Under the pieces are notes generated by a model, which saw only the letters and a list, made by a program, of their open reading frames with translations, searched no databases and was not told the DNA's origin. The translations under genes were made by a program, and so were the position numbers. A stretch of 64,000 nt of DNA, from contig NZ_CP129212.1 of NCBI RefSeq assembly GCF_030413175.1, positions 4,650,001 to 4,714,000 of the forward strand. Direction: 5' to 3'. Position 1 is the stretch's first letter. Each line of letters starts with the position of its first letter. The stretch is from Bradyrhizobium roseum. GTDB lineage: Bacteria; Pseudomonadota; Alphaproteobacteria; Rhizobiales; Xanthobacteraceae. Of this stretch, positions 11,186 to 20,008 are shown piece after piece.

Positions 11186-12192
11186 GCAGCGCGGGCCCTT
11201 GCCGGCAGCCAGCCGTCAAGCTGCACGGCGATCGACGGATCCAGCAAGTCGCGCTTGGCCATCCATTCATCGTCGAAGACCGAACCGAGATATTTTTCAC
11301 CGCCATCGGCAACGGGCGTGACCACGGTGCCGGACAGCTTGCCGGCCGCAATGAATTCGAGCGCCTTGTAGATGGTGCCTCCCGTCGAGCCACCAACCAG
11401 AACTCCATAACGCCGCGCGATAAAGCGTGCCGTTTCGAAGGCCTGGGTATCGGTGACCTGTACCCCTTCGTCGATGCACCCATAATCGAGCACCTTGCCG
11501 ACTTCGTCGCCGGCGGGCGTACCCGTGCCCGACTGGTAGTAGGGATGGCCGGGTTTGCCGAAGACGATCGAGCCCGCCGGTTCTACCGCGATCGTTCGAA
11601 CGGCAGGATTAGCCCGCTTCAGGCGCTGGGCGATGCCGGTCATCGATCCCCCGGTGCCGACGCAACCCACATAGGCGTCCACGCCGTCGGGGAGCTGCGC
11701 CAGCAGCTCCTCTACGAAACCGGCATAGCCCTCCGGGTTTGCCGGATTGTCGGACTGGTTCATGAACAATGCATCGGGAAGCTGGGCGCCGAGTTGAGCC
11801 GCCAGCCGCTGCCGTTCCACCACGGCAACCTCGTCCTCCCGATAATCACCTTCGACATAACGAATTTCAGCACCAAGCGCGCGCATCGTGCGGATCTTGT
11901 CCGGTGCGGCGTGATGATCGACGACGGCAATGAAGCGCAGCCCCAACTCCAATGCGATCAACGCCAGTCCGATTCCGGTGTTTCCGGACGACGATTCGAC
12001 GATCGTGCCGCCCGGCGGGAGCCGCCCGTCTTCGAGCGCGGCAAGCACCATGCTGCGCGCCATGCGGTCCTTCATCGAGCCGCCCGGATTGTTCTTTTCA
12101 AGCTTCAGTACGAGCGTGGCGTCGCTGTTGGGTACCGCGATCGGCATCACCGGCGTATGGCCGATCAACTGGCTAACGGTCGTGCAGAGCAT
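11182..12192 (-). CDS. sbnA: SbnA-like PLP enzyme for 2,3-diaminopropionate synthesis (cysteine-synthase fold)
   Basis: 336 residues of the fold-type II PLP family. PLP lysine is K41 in the [12 protein letters not shown] motif; [10 protein letters not shown] (66-75) and VGCVGTGGS form the substrate and phosphate loops. In S. aureus SbnA replaces the phosphate of O-phospho-L-serine with glutamate, giving the precursor that is cleaved to L-2,3-diaminopropionate. I chose the ATG at 12192 (GGAGAGG upstream) although the frame is open further; this start overlaps the end of the previous gene by 28 bp. The SbnA identity comes mostly from company: SbnH-like, SbnI-like and NIS synthetase genes in one operon. 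A plain cysteine synthase is the fallback call. Confidence 0.82.
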   Translation of the reverse strand: MLCTTVSQLIGHTPVMPIAVPNSDATLVLKLEKNNPGGSMKDRMARSMVLAALEDGRLPPGGTIVESSSGNTGIGLALIALELGLRFIAVVDHHAAPDKIRTMRALGAEIRYVEGDYREDEVAVVERQRLAAQLGAQLPDALFMNQSDNPANPEGYAGFVEELLAQLPDGVDAYVGCVGTGGSMTGIAQRLKRANPAVRTIAVEPAGSIVFGKPGHPYYQSGTGTPAGDEVGKVLDYGCIDEGVQVTDTQAFETARFIARRYGVLVGGSTGGTIYKALEFIAAGKLSGTVVTPVADGGEKYLGSVFDDEWMAKRDLLDPSIAVQLDGWLPARARAA

Positions 12193-13994
12193 TGTGCCTC
12201 TCCTATCGTGTCGGGAACGAGTGTTGGCTGCCCCTTTGCATCCTGAATCACGCAAAGGCGGCTCGGCATCGGGTGGCGATGAAACTCGTTTTCGAGGAGG
12301 TCCATCTGGTAGGCGGCGGTGTTGGCATAAACCAGCAAGTCTCCCGCGCGCGGAGGAAACGGAAAGGTGAGCCATCGGTTGCTCAGGACGTCGTCGTCCA
12401 GGCAGCTATGGCCTGCCAGATAGGCCCGGATCGGTCTTGCGGCGGCGGGCGGCGACATCGCCGGCACCAGGATGGGATCGACCAGGAATTCAGAGGCAAA
12501 CCAGGTTTCGCATGCGCTGAAGCTGCTGCCTTCGACGAAGACGACATGGGCATCAGGGCCGACCGCTTTGACGCGCGACACGCGGAAGACAGAAATCGCG
12601 GCCTGATCGGCCAGCGCTCGCCCGGGCTCCAGCGCCAACAGCAGCCCCTCCTGGACGAAATAGCTCGCGATGCTGCGGCCGTCGGCCATCCGCGCTTGCA
12701 GCAGACAGCGCAGCCATTCGGCCGCCGAGAGCTCTCCGCCGTAAGGATAGAAGGAGGCCGGCACCCTTCCGGTGCGATAGTCCTCGGGCTTCTGGATCTC
12801 GAGATAGGCCCGATAGGCGCGCTGATCGACATATTGGATCGGCAACCCGCCGCCGATGTCGATCATGCGCGGCGCAAAACCCAGCGCGCGGGATTCGTCG
12901 ATCAAGCCGGCGGCTTCGTCGATTGCCTGCGCGCGAGACTCCCAATCGTAACCGCTCAGATGAAAGTGCAGCCCGTCGAAGCGCAGCCGGCTTTCGCCGG
13001 CAATACGCGACAGGCAATGCCGGAAGACCGCCACGGGCATTCCAAAACGGCTTCGCGCCTGGCTGGCCGGACGCAGCCTCAGCAGCACCGGCTGAGCCGG
13101 ACCGCTTGCCGGCAATTCGCGGATCAAATCCTCCAGTTCTTCCGGCGAATCCACCGATATCAGCGCGTTGCAGCCGATAAGCTCCTTGTGGAATGCGGGC
13201 GTCTTCGCCGGACCGGTCGCCACCAGTTGCGCACCCTCGGCGCCGAGCTGCCGGGCATCCCGCAATTCATAAACGCTGGAGACGTCGACGCCCGCCTTTG
13301 CGCGCAGAGCCGCCGCCATGAGCCCGGGCGACTTGTTGACTTTTGCGCCATAGTAGAGCGCATGCGCGACCCCGCTCTCCCGCAGGACGTCTCTGAGCGC
13401 CGCGACATTCCCCTCGAGTTCGTCGGGCCAGATCAGATTAATCGGAGACCCATGCCGCGCGACCCAATCGAGCAGCAGCGCGCCGTTGTCTGCCAGGAGA
13501 TCCGCCGTGGCCGGCCGCAGAATCGGCGAGAGGCTCAAGTCTGTTTTATGATGGTTATGACACGCGGCTTCATGGTGACTGGAATTGGTTAGGGCATCTT
13601 CTGTCGGCACAGGGCAGCGCAACCCTTCCAATGGCAGGTTACAAGCCGGCAGTCCTTGGTCAAAAATGTGCCGGGTCGTCTTGCAGGGAAACTTTCGGCC
13701 GCTGCGCGCCATCTCGAGAATGCTGGCGGGCGTGATCGTCACGCCCGGGCGCCAGCTCTCCACCCGCACCGTGCTGTAGTCCAGGAGGAGGACCGGCACC
13801 AGCCGCAATTGCAGGGCTTCGGCCACGGCAAGCCGATGATGACCGTCCATCACGCAGAGAGCATCTTTCTCCGCCGTGATCGGAACTTCCCAGCAGCCCG
13901 TGCGGAGGATTTGCGCCTGCAGCTCCGCTACCCTGTCGGGATCGACCTCTTCGGTCGGGATCAAGCATGTTGGCGAAAGGAGGCAAACTTGCAT
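12165..13994 (-). CDS. Fusion of SbnI-like ParB/free-serine-kinase domain with SbnH-like PLP decarboxylase
   Basis: 609 residues with two parts. Residues 1-127 resemble the ParB/sulfiredoxin fold of SbnI, the free serine kinase of staphyloferrin B synthesis: an alternating [17 protein letters not shown] helix and the [14 protein letters not shown] motif at 48-61, followed by VPVLLLD. Residues 150-609 form a group IV, alanine-racemase-fold decarboxylase: PLP lysine K218 in [15 protein letters not shown] at 343-348, IDIGGG at 378-383, [10 protein letters not shown] at 456-465 and the second-subunit cysteine C531 in HSCLDDDVL. The linker (about 128-152) is rich in His and Asn. The frame is uninterrupted, so this is a real fusion. 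First gene of the operon; ribosome site at 13994 is weak. Kinase activity of the short first domain is inference. Confidence 0.85.
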   Translation of the reverse strand: MQVCLLSPTCLIPTEEVDPDRVAELQAQILRTGCWEVPITAEKDALCVMDGHHRLAVAEALQLRLVPVLLLDYSTVRVESWRPGVTITPASILEMARSGRKFPCKTTRHIFDQGLPACNLPLEGLRCPVPTEDALTNSSHHEAACHNHHKTDLSLSPILRPATADLLADNGALLLDWVARHGSPINLIWPDELEGNVAALRDVLRESGVAHALYYGAKVNKSPGLMAAALRAKAGVDVSSVYELRDARQLGAEGAQLVATGPAKTPAFHKELIGCNALISVDSPEELEDLIRELPASGPAQPVLLRLRPASQARSRFGMPVAVFRHCLSRIAGESRLRFDGLHFHLSGYDWESRAQAIDEAAGLIDESRALGFAPRMIDIGGGLPIQYVDQRAYRAYLEIQKPEDYRTGRVPASFYPYGGELSAAEWLRCLLQARMADGRSIASYFVQEGLLLALEPGRALADQAAISVFRVSRVKAVGPDAHVVFVEGSSFSACETWFASEFLVDPILVPAMSPPAAARPIRAYLAGHSCLDDDVLSNRWLTFPFPPRAGDLLVYANTAAYQMDLLENEFHRHPMPSRLCVIQDAKGQPTLVPDTIGEAQCSARPLAS

Positions 13995-14248
13995 ATCGAC
14001 CAGCCTGATTTTGTCAGCAGGAACGGTTCGGCAAGCTTTCTCAGGGTGGAATGGCTACGCTGCCGCCCATGCACTGGCTACGGGCAACATAGGGGGCTTG
14101 CAGGCAAGCCGGCTGATCACGAACGATCCGGTGGATCGGCGAGGACAGTGGCACGGGCAACGGACGAGCGAATGTGCCGACACTCTCGCCAACGATCGAG
14201 CCTGCAGAATCATCCATGACGAACCTCGCCAAGCTCAGGGAGCCGCGA
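13995..14248 (-). promoter_or_regulatory. Leader region of the siderophore biosynthesis operon
   Basis: Gap of 254 bp between the receptor gene and the first biosynthetic gene, both read leftward. It contains a perfect palindrome GGCTTGC-AG-GCAAGCC at 14095-14110 that could be an operator or a weak hairpin terminator of the receptor transcript. I see no convincing Fur or Irr box, so iron control is expected from biology but not shown here. Confidence 0.3.
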
Positions 14249-16525
14249 TTACATGTCCACGGTCATCGACAGCAGATAGGTGCGCGGTGCCCCCAGGTAG
14301 AACGTTCCGAAGGAGGCGACGCTGGACCAGTAACTCTCACCGGTCACGTTCTGCACGTTGGCGCGGAAGACCGTCTTCCTGCCGTTGATCGCCGTCGTGT
14401 AGCGGGCGCCGAGATCGAGCCGCGTCCACTCCGGGATCGGCTGTTTGTTCGCAGCATCGACGAACTGCCTGCCGGTGTAGATGACCGCCCCGTTGACGGT
14501 GAGCCCGGTCACCCACGGCAGATCCCACTCGGCGCCGATATTGGCCTGCACGTTCGGAACGCCGATCGGCGTGTTGCCGATATTTGCCACGTTGGCAGCC
14601 TTGGTCAGGGTGCCATCCAGCAGCGAGACGCCGCCGAGGACGCGGACATAGGGCATCAGTTCGCCGAAGACATTGAACTCGAGCCCACGCATCCGCGTTT
14701 CGCCGGTCGCCACGACGCGCCCAGACACGTTTTCGCCGCTCCCCTTCGTTATCTCGAAGGCGCTGAAAGTCGTTGCGACCCGGCCGAAGTCCACCTTGAT
14801 GCCGGCCTCGTACTGTTTGGCCATGTGGGGCGGGAGCAGTTCGCTGCCATTGGAAACATTCGGCTGCGACGGCGCGACATCGCCCCGGCTCAGACCTTCG
14901 ATATAGTTTGCATACAGGGAAACGTTCTCCAGGGGACGAACGACGAGACCGACCACGGGGGTCGTCGCGCTCTTGTCGTAGGAATTCCCCAACGTTCCGA
15001 CATTGGCGTTATAGTTGGCCGCCTCGACGCCCTGGCGCCGGACACCCAGCGTCAGCAAAACACGCTCATCAAGCACGGACATGGTGTCGGCGATCGAGAG
15101 CGCCGTGAGAGTGCTTTCCGAAAGCCGGGGGCGCCCGGGGATCTCGTTGGCGAACTGGGTTGGCGCAACCGTCGGGCTATAGATGTTCGACGTCACCGCG
15201 GTGCCGCTGGTGGTCCGCCGGAACAATTCGTCATGATAGACCGAACCCTGGAAGGTGACGGCATGGCGAACGAATCCAGTATCGAACCTGGCGCGGACGC
15301 CGCCATCATAGGTGTGCCGATCGATGCTGAGCCCGAAGAATCCCGGCGTCGAGGTCGTGTTGCCGAGGGCATTGGTGATCGTCGGGAGTCCGAAGAAGCG
15401 TTCGACATTGGTCTTCGATCCGCCGACGTCGGCAAACAGCGTCACCTGGCTGGTCAGATCGTATTCGTTGCGCCACAGGACGGATTGATCGCTGATGCGC
15501 GACCATTCCCAGGGCTGCGTCACGTTCAGGCGGCCATCCGGCGCCTTTGGCACCGGCACCCCGGCAGTCATGAGGAAGGGACGCGACGGAGCGTCGAATC
15601 GATCGGTCTGCGCGATCAGGTAAAACCAGGACCTGTACCGTTCGCCCTGATAGTCGAGCGCCAGCGCCCCGACACCCGTCGTCTCGGACTGGCGGTCAAT
15701 AGGCGTGTCGCCGCCGCGCAGGCTGCCGCTGGCGCGCACGCCCCATTGCCTGCTGTCGCCGTAGCGCCTTGCGACGTCCCAGTGACCGCCGAATCGGGAG
15801 GTCGAACCGTAACTCGCCGTGAGGCGGGTCAAATCCTCTGCCGCGCGCTTGGGCACGACGTTGATGACGCCGCCGACACCGCCATTGGGAGCAATGCCCG
15901 AGAGCGCGGCCGAAGGCCCCTTGAGCACTTCCAATCGCTCGACATAGTCCGTGAAGATTCGGTAGCTCGGCGCGATGCCGTAAAGCCCCTCGAAGGCAAA
16001 CTCGCCATTGTTGCCTTCGTTGATCGGGAAGCCGCGAATGTTGAAGGAATCGACGGTGCCGCCGGATGGGTGGGTGGCGCGCACCGAGGGATCCAGGATC
16101 AAGGCATCCGCACCCGTTGCCGCCTGCCGATCCCGGATGAACTGATCCGTATAGCTCGTCACGCTGAAGGGGGCCCTCATCGTGCTGGTATTCCCGAGCA
16201 TTCCCAGCCGCGCACCTTGAGCAACCTGGCCGCCCGCGAAGGCCGGCACGACACCCGGCTGCGATTGAACCGCGGCGGGCTCGGGTTGCGGAGCGCCAGG
16301 CACGGCCCGGCGTGAAGCCGACCGGGACCTCGCGTCGCTTCGCTTGGTTGGCGCACGACGGAGCGATTGCTGCGCCGGGGCATCGACCGTAACGGGTGGA
16401 AGGGAGGTGCCGCCCTGCGAGGTCTGGGATCGAGCAGGCGATTCGAACCACGCCAACAACGCCACACTACCGAGCAGCATCGCTCCGAAGCGAGCTACCG
16501 TACCAACCCCATCTGCACGTCGCAT
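14249..16525 (-). CDS. TonB-dependent siderophore receptor (FhuA/FecA-type outer-membrane protein)
   Basis: 758 residues from the ATG at 16525, which gives a signal peptide (MRRADGVGTVARFGAMLLGSVALLAWFESPARSQ). A basic low-complexity stretch (about 50-75) precedes the plug. Plug markers: SVTSYTDQFIRDRQAATGADALILDPSVRA, FNIRGFP, YGIAPSYRIFTDYVERLEVLKGPSAAL and GGVGGVINVVPKRA. The barrel follows and ends with the usual aromatic-rich strand (TFYLGAPRTYLLSMTVDM). It would import the ferric siderophore into the periplasm using TonB energy. The signal region lacks the extra STN signalling domain, so it is a plain transporter and not a transducer. It lies just upstream of the biosynthesis operon on the same strand. 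Confidence 0.95.
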   Translation of the reverse strand: MRRADGVGTVARFGAMLLGSVALLAWFESPARSQTSQGGTSLPPVTVDAPAQQSLRRAPTKRSDARSRSASRRAVPGAPQPEPAAVQSQPGVVPAFAGGQVAQGARLGMLGNTSTMRAPFSVTSYTDQFIRDRQAATGADALILDPSVRATHPSGGTVDSFNIRGFPINEGNNGEFAFEGLYGIAPSYRIFTDYVERLEVLKGPSAALSGIAPNGGVGGVINVVPKRAAEDLTRLTASYGSTSRFGGHWDVARRYGDSRQWGVRASGSLRGGDTPIDRQSETTGVGALALDYQGERYRSWFYLIAQTDRFDAPSRPFLMTAGVPVPKAPDGRLNVTQPWEWSRISDQSVLWRNEYDLTSQVTLFADVGGSKTNVERFFGLPTITNALGNTTSTPGFFGLSIDRHTYDGGVRARFDTGFVRHAVTFQGSVYHDELFRRTTSGTAVTSNIYSPTVAPTQFANEIPGRPRLSESTLTALSIADTMSVLDERVLLTLGVRRQGVEAANYNANVGTLGNSYDKSATTPVVGLVVRPLENVSLYANYIEGLSRGDVAPSQPNVSNGSELLPPHMAKQYEAGIKVDFGRVATTFSAFEITKGSGENVSGRVVATGETRMRGLEFNVFGELMPYVRVLGGVSLLDGTLTKAANVANIGNTPIGVPNVQANIGAEWDLPWVTGLTVNGAVIYTGRQFVDAANKQPIPEWTRLDLGARYTTAINGRKTVFRANVQNVTGESYWSSVASFGTFYLGAPRTYLLSMTVDM

Positions 16526-17009
16526 TTCCAGAAAGTCCCCATCAACACACCTCACCCGGCATGAACGCCTCCACGCCTCGGCCTGCAACAACCGCGGTTG
16601 AAGATCCGCTCTCCGTACTCGGGTTCGGCCGACACTTAAGGCGCCGCGAAAGCTCTCCCTGCGCAGATCGCACTCCACTCGGTTGCCTGCGCTTTCTTGA
16701 CAACCTTCGATTGTTGTCGATCTACGCTACTTCCTTAGAGCGATGTCATCGTGACCACAACGCAAATCTGCGCACTGCAACTTAGAATGCCTCGACGATC
16801 GCCGACGGGAGCCGGTCGATTCCGCGCCAGTCGATTCCGCGTTTGGAGAGATTCAAACTTGCTTGGAAGAATCTAGAATCGGCGTCTTCAAATTTGACAG
16901 GAAGATGCACGCGAGCGTGTTTGCAGAGCAGCGATCCGGCCTGCGCCACCACCAACCGGTCGACGCTGAGATCACCGATCCGTGTCTGGGTGGAGCCTGG
17001 CCAGTACCG
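16526..17009 (-). promoter_or_regulatory. Upstream region of the receptor gene with inverted repeat
   Basis: About 480 bp without a supportable gene. It should contain the receptor promoter (reading left) and the end of the acyl-CoA-ligase transcript. A perfect inverted repeat GACAACcttcgattGTTGTC at 16699-16718 (6-bp arms, 8-bp spacer) sits about 175 bp before the receptor start and is the best operator candidate. AGAATCTAGAATC near 16868 vaguely recalls an iron-control element but is not a proper match. Confidence 0.35.
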
Positions 17010-18665
17010 TCAGCGTTTCCACTCGGCCTCCTGCAGGAGCCTCCAGCTGATCTTGTTGCTCTCGGTACGCAGCAGGCTGTCGACCAGGACCACCGAACGG
17101 GGCGCCTTGTAGCTCGCCATCCTCTCGCGTGACCACGACAGGATATCGTCCGGCGAAACTTTCGATCTCGCGGCCTCGTGCACCGCCACCAACGCCTTGA
17201 CCGTTTCTCCGCGATAGCTGTCAGGCGACGAGATAATGCAGCATTCCCTGATGGCGGGATGTTCATACATCATCGCTTCCACCTCGGCCGGCCAGACCTT
17301 GAAGCCACTGACGTTGATCATCCGCTTCAGCCGGTCGACCGCGAAGAAGTACCCCTCGGCATCGCGGTAACCGATATCCCCGGTCCGCAGAAAGCGCCTG
17401 CCGCCGTGCTGGATGAAGGCGCTGGCGTCGGCATCCGGCTTGTTCCAATAGCCCTGCAGCACCTGCGGCCCATGCACGATGATTTCGCCCACAACACCGT
17501 CCCCCAGTTCCTCCAGCGTGTCGGGATCGATCACCCGCGCATCGGTCTCATGCACCGCAATACCGAGACACTGACGCTTCGGCGCGGCCAGCGGATTGAG
17601 ATGGGTCGGCGACATCGTCTCGGTCATGCCATATCCCTCGATGAAATCGAGGTTGAAACGTGTCTTCAGCCGCTCGGCGACCGCGGAGGGCATCGTCGCG
17701 CCGCCGCCCGTCAGTATCTTCAGACGCGCGAAGCTGCCGTCGCGGAACGCTGCACTGGCGAGAACGTCGACGATCATCGTCGGCGCGGCGTTCCAGAACG
17801 TCACGCCGTGCGCCTCGAACAGATCCGGGATCAGATCCTTGTCCCATCGGGCCATCAGAACGAGCGTCGCGCACGCGACGATGGCGGCATTCATCGATCC
17901 CTGCATTCCGGCGACGTGAAACAACGGCATGAAGCCCGTCATGACATCGTCGTGGCCGAGCCCGTACCATCGCGCCTGAAGCACCGCGGTGAACAACGCA
18001 CTGCGATGGGTATGCATGCAGGCCTTCGGTTTTCCCGTGGTGCCGGAAGTGTACGGCATGATCACCAGATCGTCCGGCGTTGCGGCCATTGGCATCGGGG
18101 ACCGCGCTTGTGCGATCGCCTCCTGCCAGCGGAACCACCCCGGTAAACGCGGCGGCTCGTTCGATTGTTTCACGCAGGCGGGCAAGGCATAGGGCGTGTC
18201 GGTCGGAACTTCATCGCGATAATGCGCGACCACGGCATGCGAGAGTACCGCTCCCACCAGCGGCGCGAATATTTCGCACAATTCGCTGCCGACGATCGCC
18301 ACCGTCGCACCGCTGTCGGCAGCGAGAAAGGCGATCTCTTCGGTCTTGTTCATCGGGTTGACCGGCACGATCACCGCGTCCGCCCGCATCACTGCGTAGT
18401 ACGCGATCACGTATTGCGGCGAGTTCTGCAGCGCGATCAAAACCCGATCACCACGTTTGACCCCGCAGACATGTTGCAGGAATGCCGCCATCGCATCGAC
18501 GCGACGGCGTAACTCGGCATAGCTGAGCGTGGCTCCATAGAACGCCGTTGCCGCATGATCGGGGTTATGTCGCGCGGCGCGCATCAGCGCGTGGTACAGC
18601 GTTCCGTTGGGCATCGGCAAATGCCAAGGTTCGCCAGCCGGCCAACGGGAAGACACGCTGTTCAT
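17010..18665 (-). CDS. AMP-dependent acyl-CoA synthetase/ligase
   Basis: Cytosolic adenylate-forming enzyme of 551 residues that would activate a carboxylic acid as acyl-AMP and then acyl-CoA. The P-loop motif MPYTSGTTGKPKACMHTH lies at 203-220; further motifs are EGYGMTETMSPTHLNP, a TGDIGYRDAEGYFFAVDRLKRMINVSGFKVWPAEVE hinge, and the catalytic lysine near 541 (ESNKISWRLL). It follows the aminotransferase gene by 23 bp and is the last gene of the HyuAB operon, which suggests the ring-opened, deaminated product leaves this pathway as a CoA thioester. Substrate is unknown; medium-chain or aromatic acids are typical for the subfamily. Confidence 0.9.
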   Translation of the reverse strand: MNSVSSRWPAGEPWHLPMPNGTLYHALMRAARHNPDHAATAFYGATLSYAELRRRVDAMAAFLQHVCGVKRGDRVLIALQNSPQYVIAYYAVMRADAVIVPVNPMNKTEEIAFLAADSGATVAIVGSELCEIFAPLVGAVLSHAVVAHYRDEVPTDTPYALPACVKQSNEPPRLPGWFRWQEAIAQARSPMPMAATPDDLVIMPYTSGTTGKPKACMHTHRSALFTAVLQARWYGLGHDDVMTGFMPLFHVAGMQGSMNAAIVACATLVLMARWDKDLIPDLFEAHGVTFWNAAPTMIVDVLASAAFRDGSFARLKILTGGGATMPSAVAERLKTRFNLDFIEGYGMTETMSPTHLNPLAAPKRQCLGIAVHETDARVIDPDTLEELGDGVVGEIIVHGPQVLQGYWNKPDADASAFIQHGGRRFLRTGDIGYRDAEGYFFAVDRLKRMINVSGFKVWPAEVEAMMYEHPAIRECCIISSPDSYRGETVKALVAVHEAARSKVSPDDILSWSRERMASYKAPRSVVLVDSLLRTESNKISWRLLQEAEWKR

Positions 18666-18688
18666 TGGTTGCCCATCGACGAATCCGT

Positions 18689-20008
18689 TCAGCCCTTATG
18701 GGCCGTGGTTCGACGTTCATGCTCCTCGTCGGCAATCTGCAGGCCGTGGTCGAGCGCATCGAGCAGTTGATGGGATTCATTGGCTGAAATCACCAGCGGT
18801 GGCGCGAGGAACAGCGAGGTCTGTTCGCCGCTGGTTCCGATGACCGCGCCCGCCTCCAATGCACGCAGCGCCACGCGCGAAGCGACGGGATCCTCAAGCG
18901 TATCCGCGCGCCAGGTCCGCCAGTCCGGCCCATGCAGCTCGATGGTCCAATGCAGGCCCTGCCCGGCCACGCGTCTGACGCTCGGATGCCGCCGCGCGAT
19001 CTCGAGCAGACGCCGGGCGAACAATTCTTCGAGCTGCCGCACCCGGGAAAGGATATCTTCATCCGTGACCACGCGGAGGTAGGCGCTGATGGCGGCCATG
19101 CTGATCGGGTGACCACGCAACGTTCCGTAGTTCTGCCAGCTCTTGCCCTTGAGCTGCTCGACGATTGCTTTCGACACCACCACCGCTGCGACAGCCGCAG
19201 CGCCGCCTCCCAGCGATTTGCCGAGCGTCACGATATCCGGACGAGTCTCGCCGCCTTGGAACGCGAACCATCGTCCCGCCCGCCCCGCGCCGGTCACCAC
19301 CTCATCGGCGATCCAGATCGATCCGGCCTCGCGGGCCCGTAGCGCCAGCTGGTCCTGATATTCGGCGTCGTAATAAATGCCGCCTTGCGTATAGTCGATA
19401 ATCGTTGCCGCCGTATCCGCGAGCGTGCTTGCGGCGTCAGCCAGATATTGTTTCGGAGACGGATTGTTCGGAGGCGCGCCATAGATCGCGCCGTCGGGCG
19501 CGGGCAGAATGCGGACCGGCGCCATCGCGGCGGGAAGTTGCGAGCCACCGGCATGCACCGCCAGTCCGCCATGCCATTGCGGCTGCACGGTCATGCTGCG
19601 GGACAGACCGACCAGGCCGTGATAGGCGCGTTCGCGGGTGGCCAGCGCCGTGCGCTGCGTCAGCGCCTGACAGAGCGAAAGCGCCATGTCGTTCGCTTCG
19701 CTGCCGCTGATGCAGAAACGGACGGCACCGACCCAGTCCTCTTCACCCTCGAAGGCCGTTCGGATCAGATCGTCGGCGGCCTGTTCGCGCCCGACCCAGG
19801 TCCAGCCTTCGTTGACGACGGGCGTATCCGCCGCACGGCGGATCGCTTCCACCATCGCCGGATGACGATGACCGAGTCCGCCGCCGGTATTGCTGCCGTC
19901 GATCAGGCGGCGGCCGTCTTCGAGATGGAAATAGACCCCCTCGCCCCCGACGACGGCAAGCGGTGCGCTGTCGCCCGCGTTCAGGCCGGTCCGCAACAAT
20001 TTACTCAT
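18689..20008 (-). CDS. Class III PLP aminotransferase (glutamate-1-semialdehyde aminomutase-like)
   Basis: 439 residues from the ATG at 20008, which overlaps the HyuB stop by 4 bp; the open frame extends upstream but only as an alternate frame of HyuB. Motifs: GLGHRHP, FCISGSEANDMAL (100-111), IADEVVTGAGRAGRWFAF (233-250, cofactor Asp235) and PLP lysine K264 in TLGKSLGGGAAAV. It belongs with omega-amino-acid and HemL-type transferases. In this operon it probably moves the amino group from the amino acid produced when HyuAB opens a lactam or hydantoin-type ring. A housekeeping heme function is unlikely because of the operon. Confidence 0.88.
   Translation of the reverse strand: MSKLLRTGLNAGDSAPLAVVGGEGVYFHLEDGRRLIDGSNTGGGLGHRHPAMVEAIRRAADTPVVNEGWTWVGREQAADDLIRTAFEGEEDWVGAVRFCISGSEANDMALSLCQALTQRTALATRERAYHGLVGLSRSMTVQPQWHGGLAVHAGGSQLPAAMAPVRILPAPDGAIYGAPPNNPSPKQYLADAASTLADTAATIIDYTQGGIYYDAEYQDQLALRAREAGSIWIADEVVTGAGRAGRWFAFQGGETRPDIVTLGKSLGGGAAAVAAVVVSKAIVEQLKGKSWQNYGTLRGHPISMAAISAYLRVVTDEDILSRVRQLEELFARRLLEIARRHPSVRRVAGQGLHWTIELHGPDWRTWRADTLEDPVASRVALRALEAGAVIGTSGEQTSLFLAPPLVISANESHQLLDALDHGLQIADEEHERRTTAHKG

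Noticed and set aside
14095..14110. Rho-independent terminator after the receptor gene
   Set aside because: The GGCTTGC-AG-GCAAGCC palindrome has a 2-nt loop and no T run; kept only as a possible operator.
16780..16880. Iron-control (Irr/ICE) box candidates upstream of the receptor, ACTTAGAATG and GAATCTAGAATC
   Set aside because: Only half-sites with wrong spacing; neither forms the expected TTAGAA...TTCTAA dyad.
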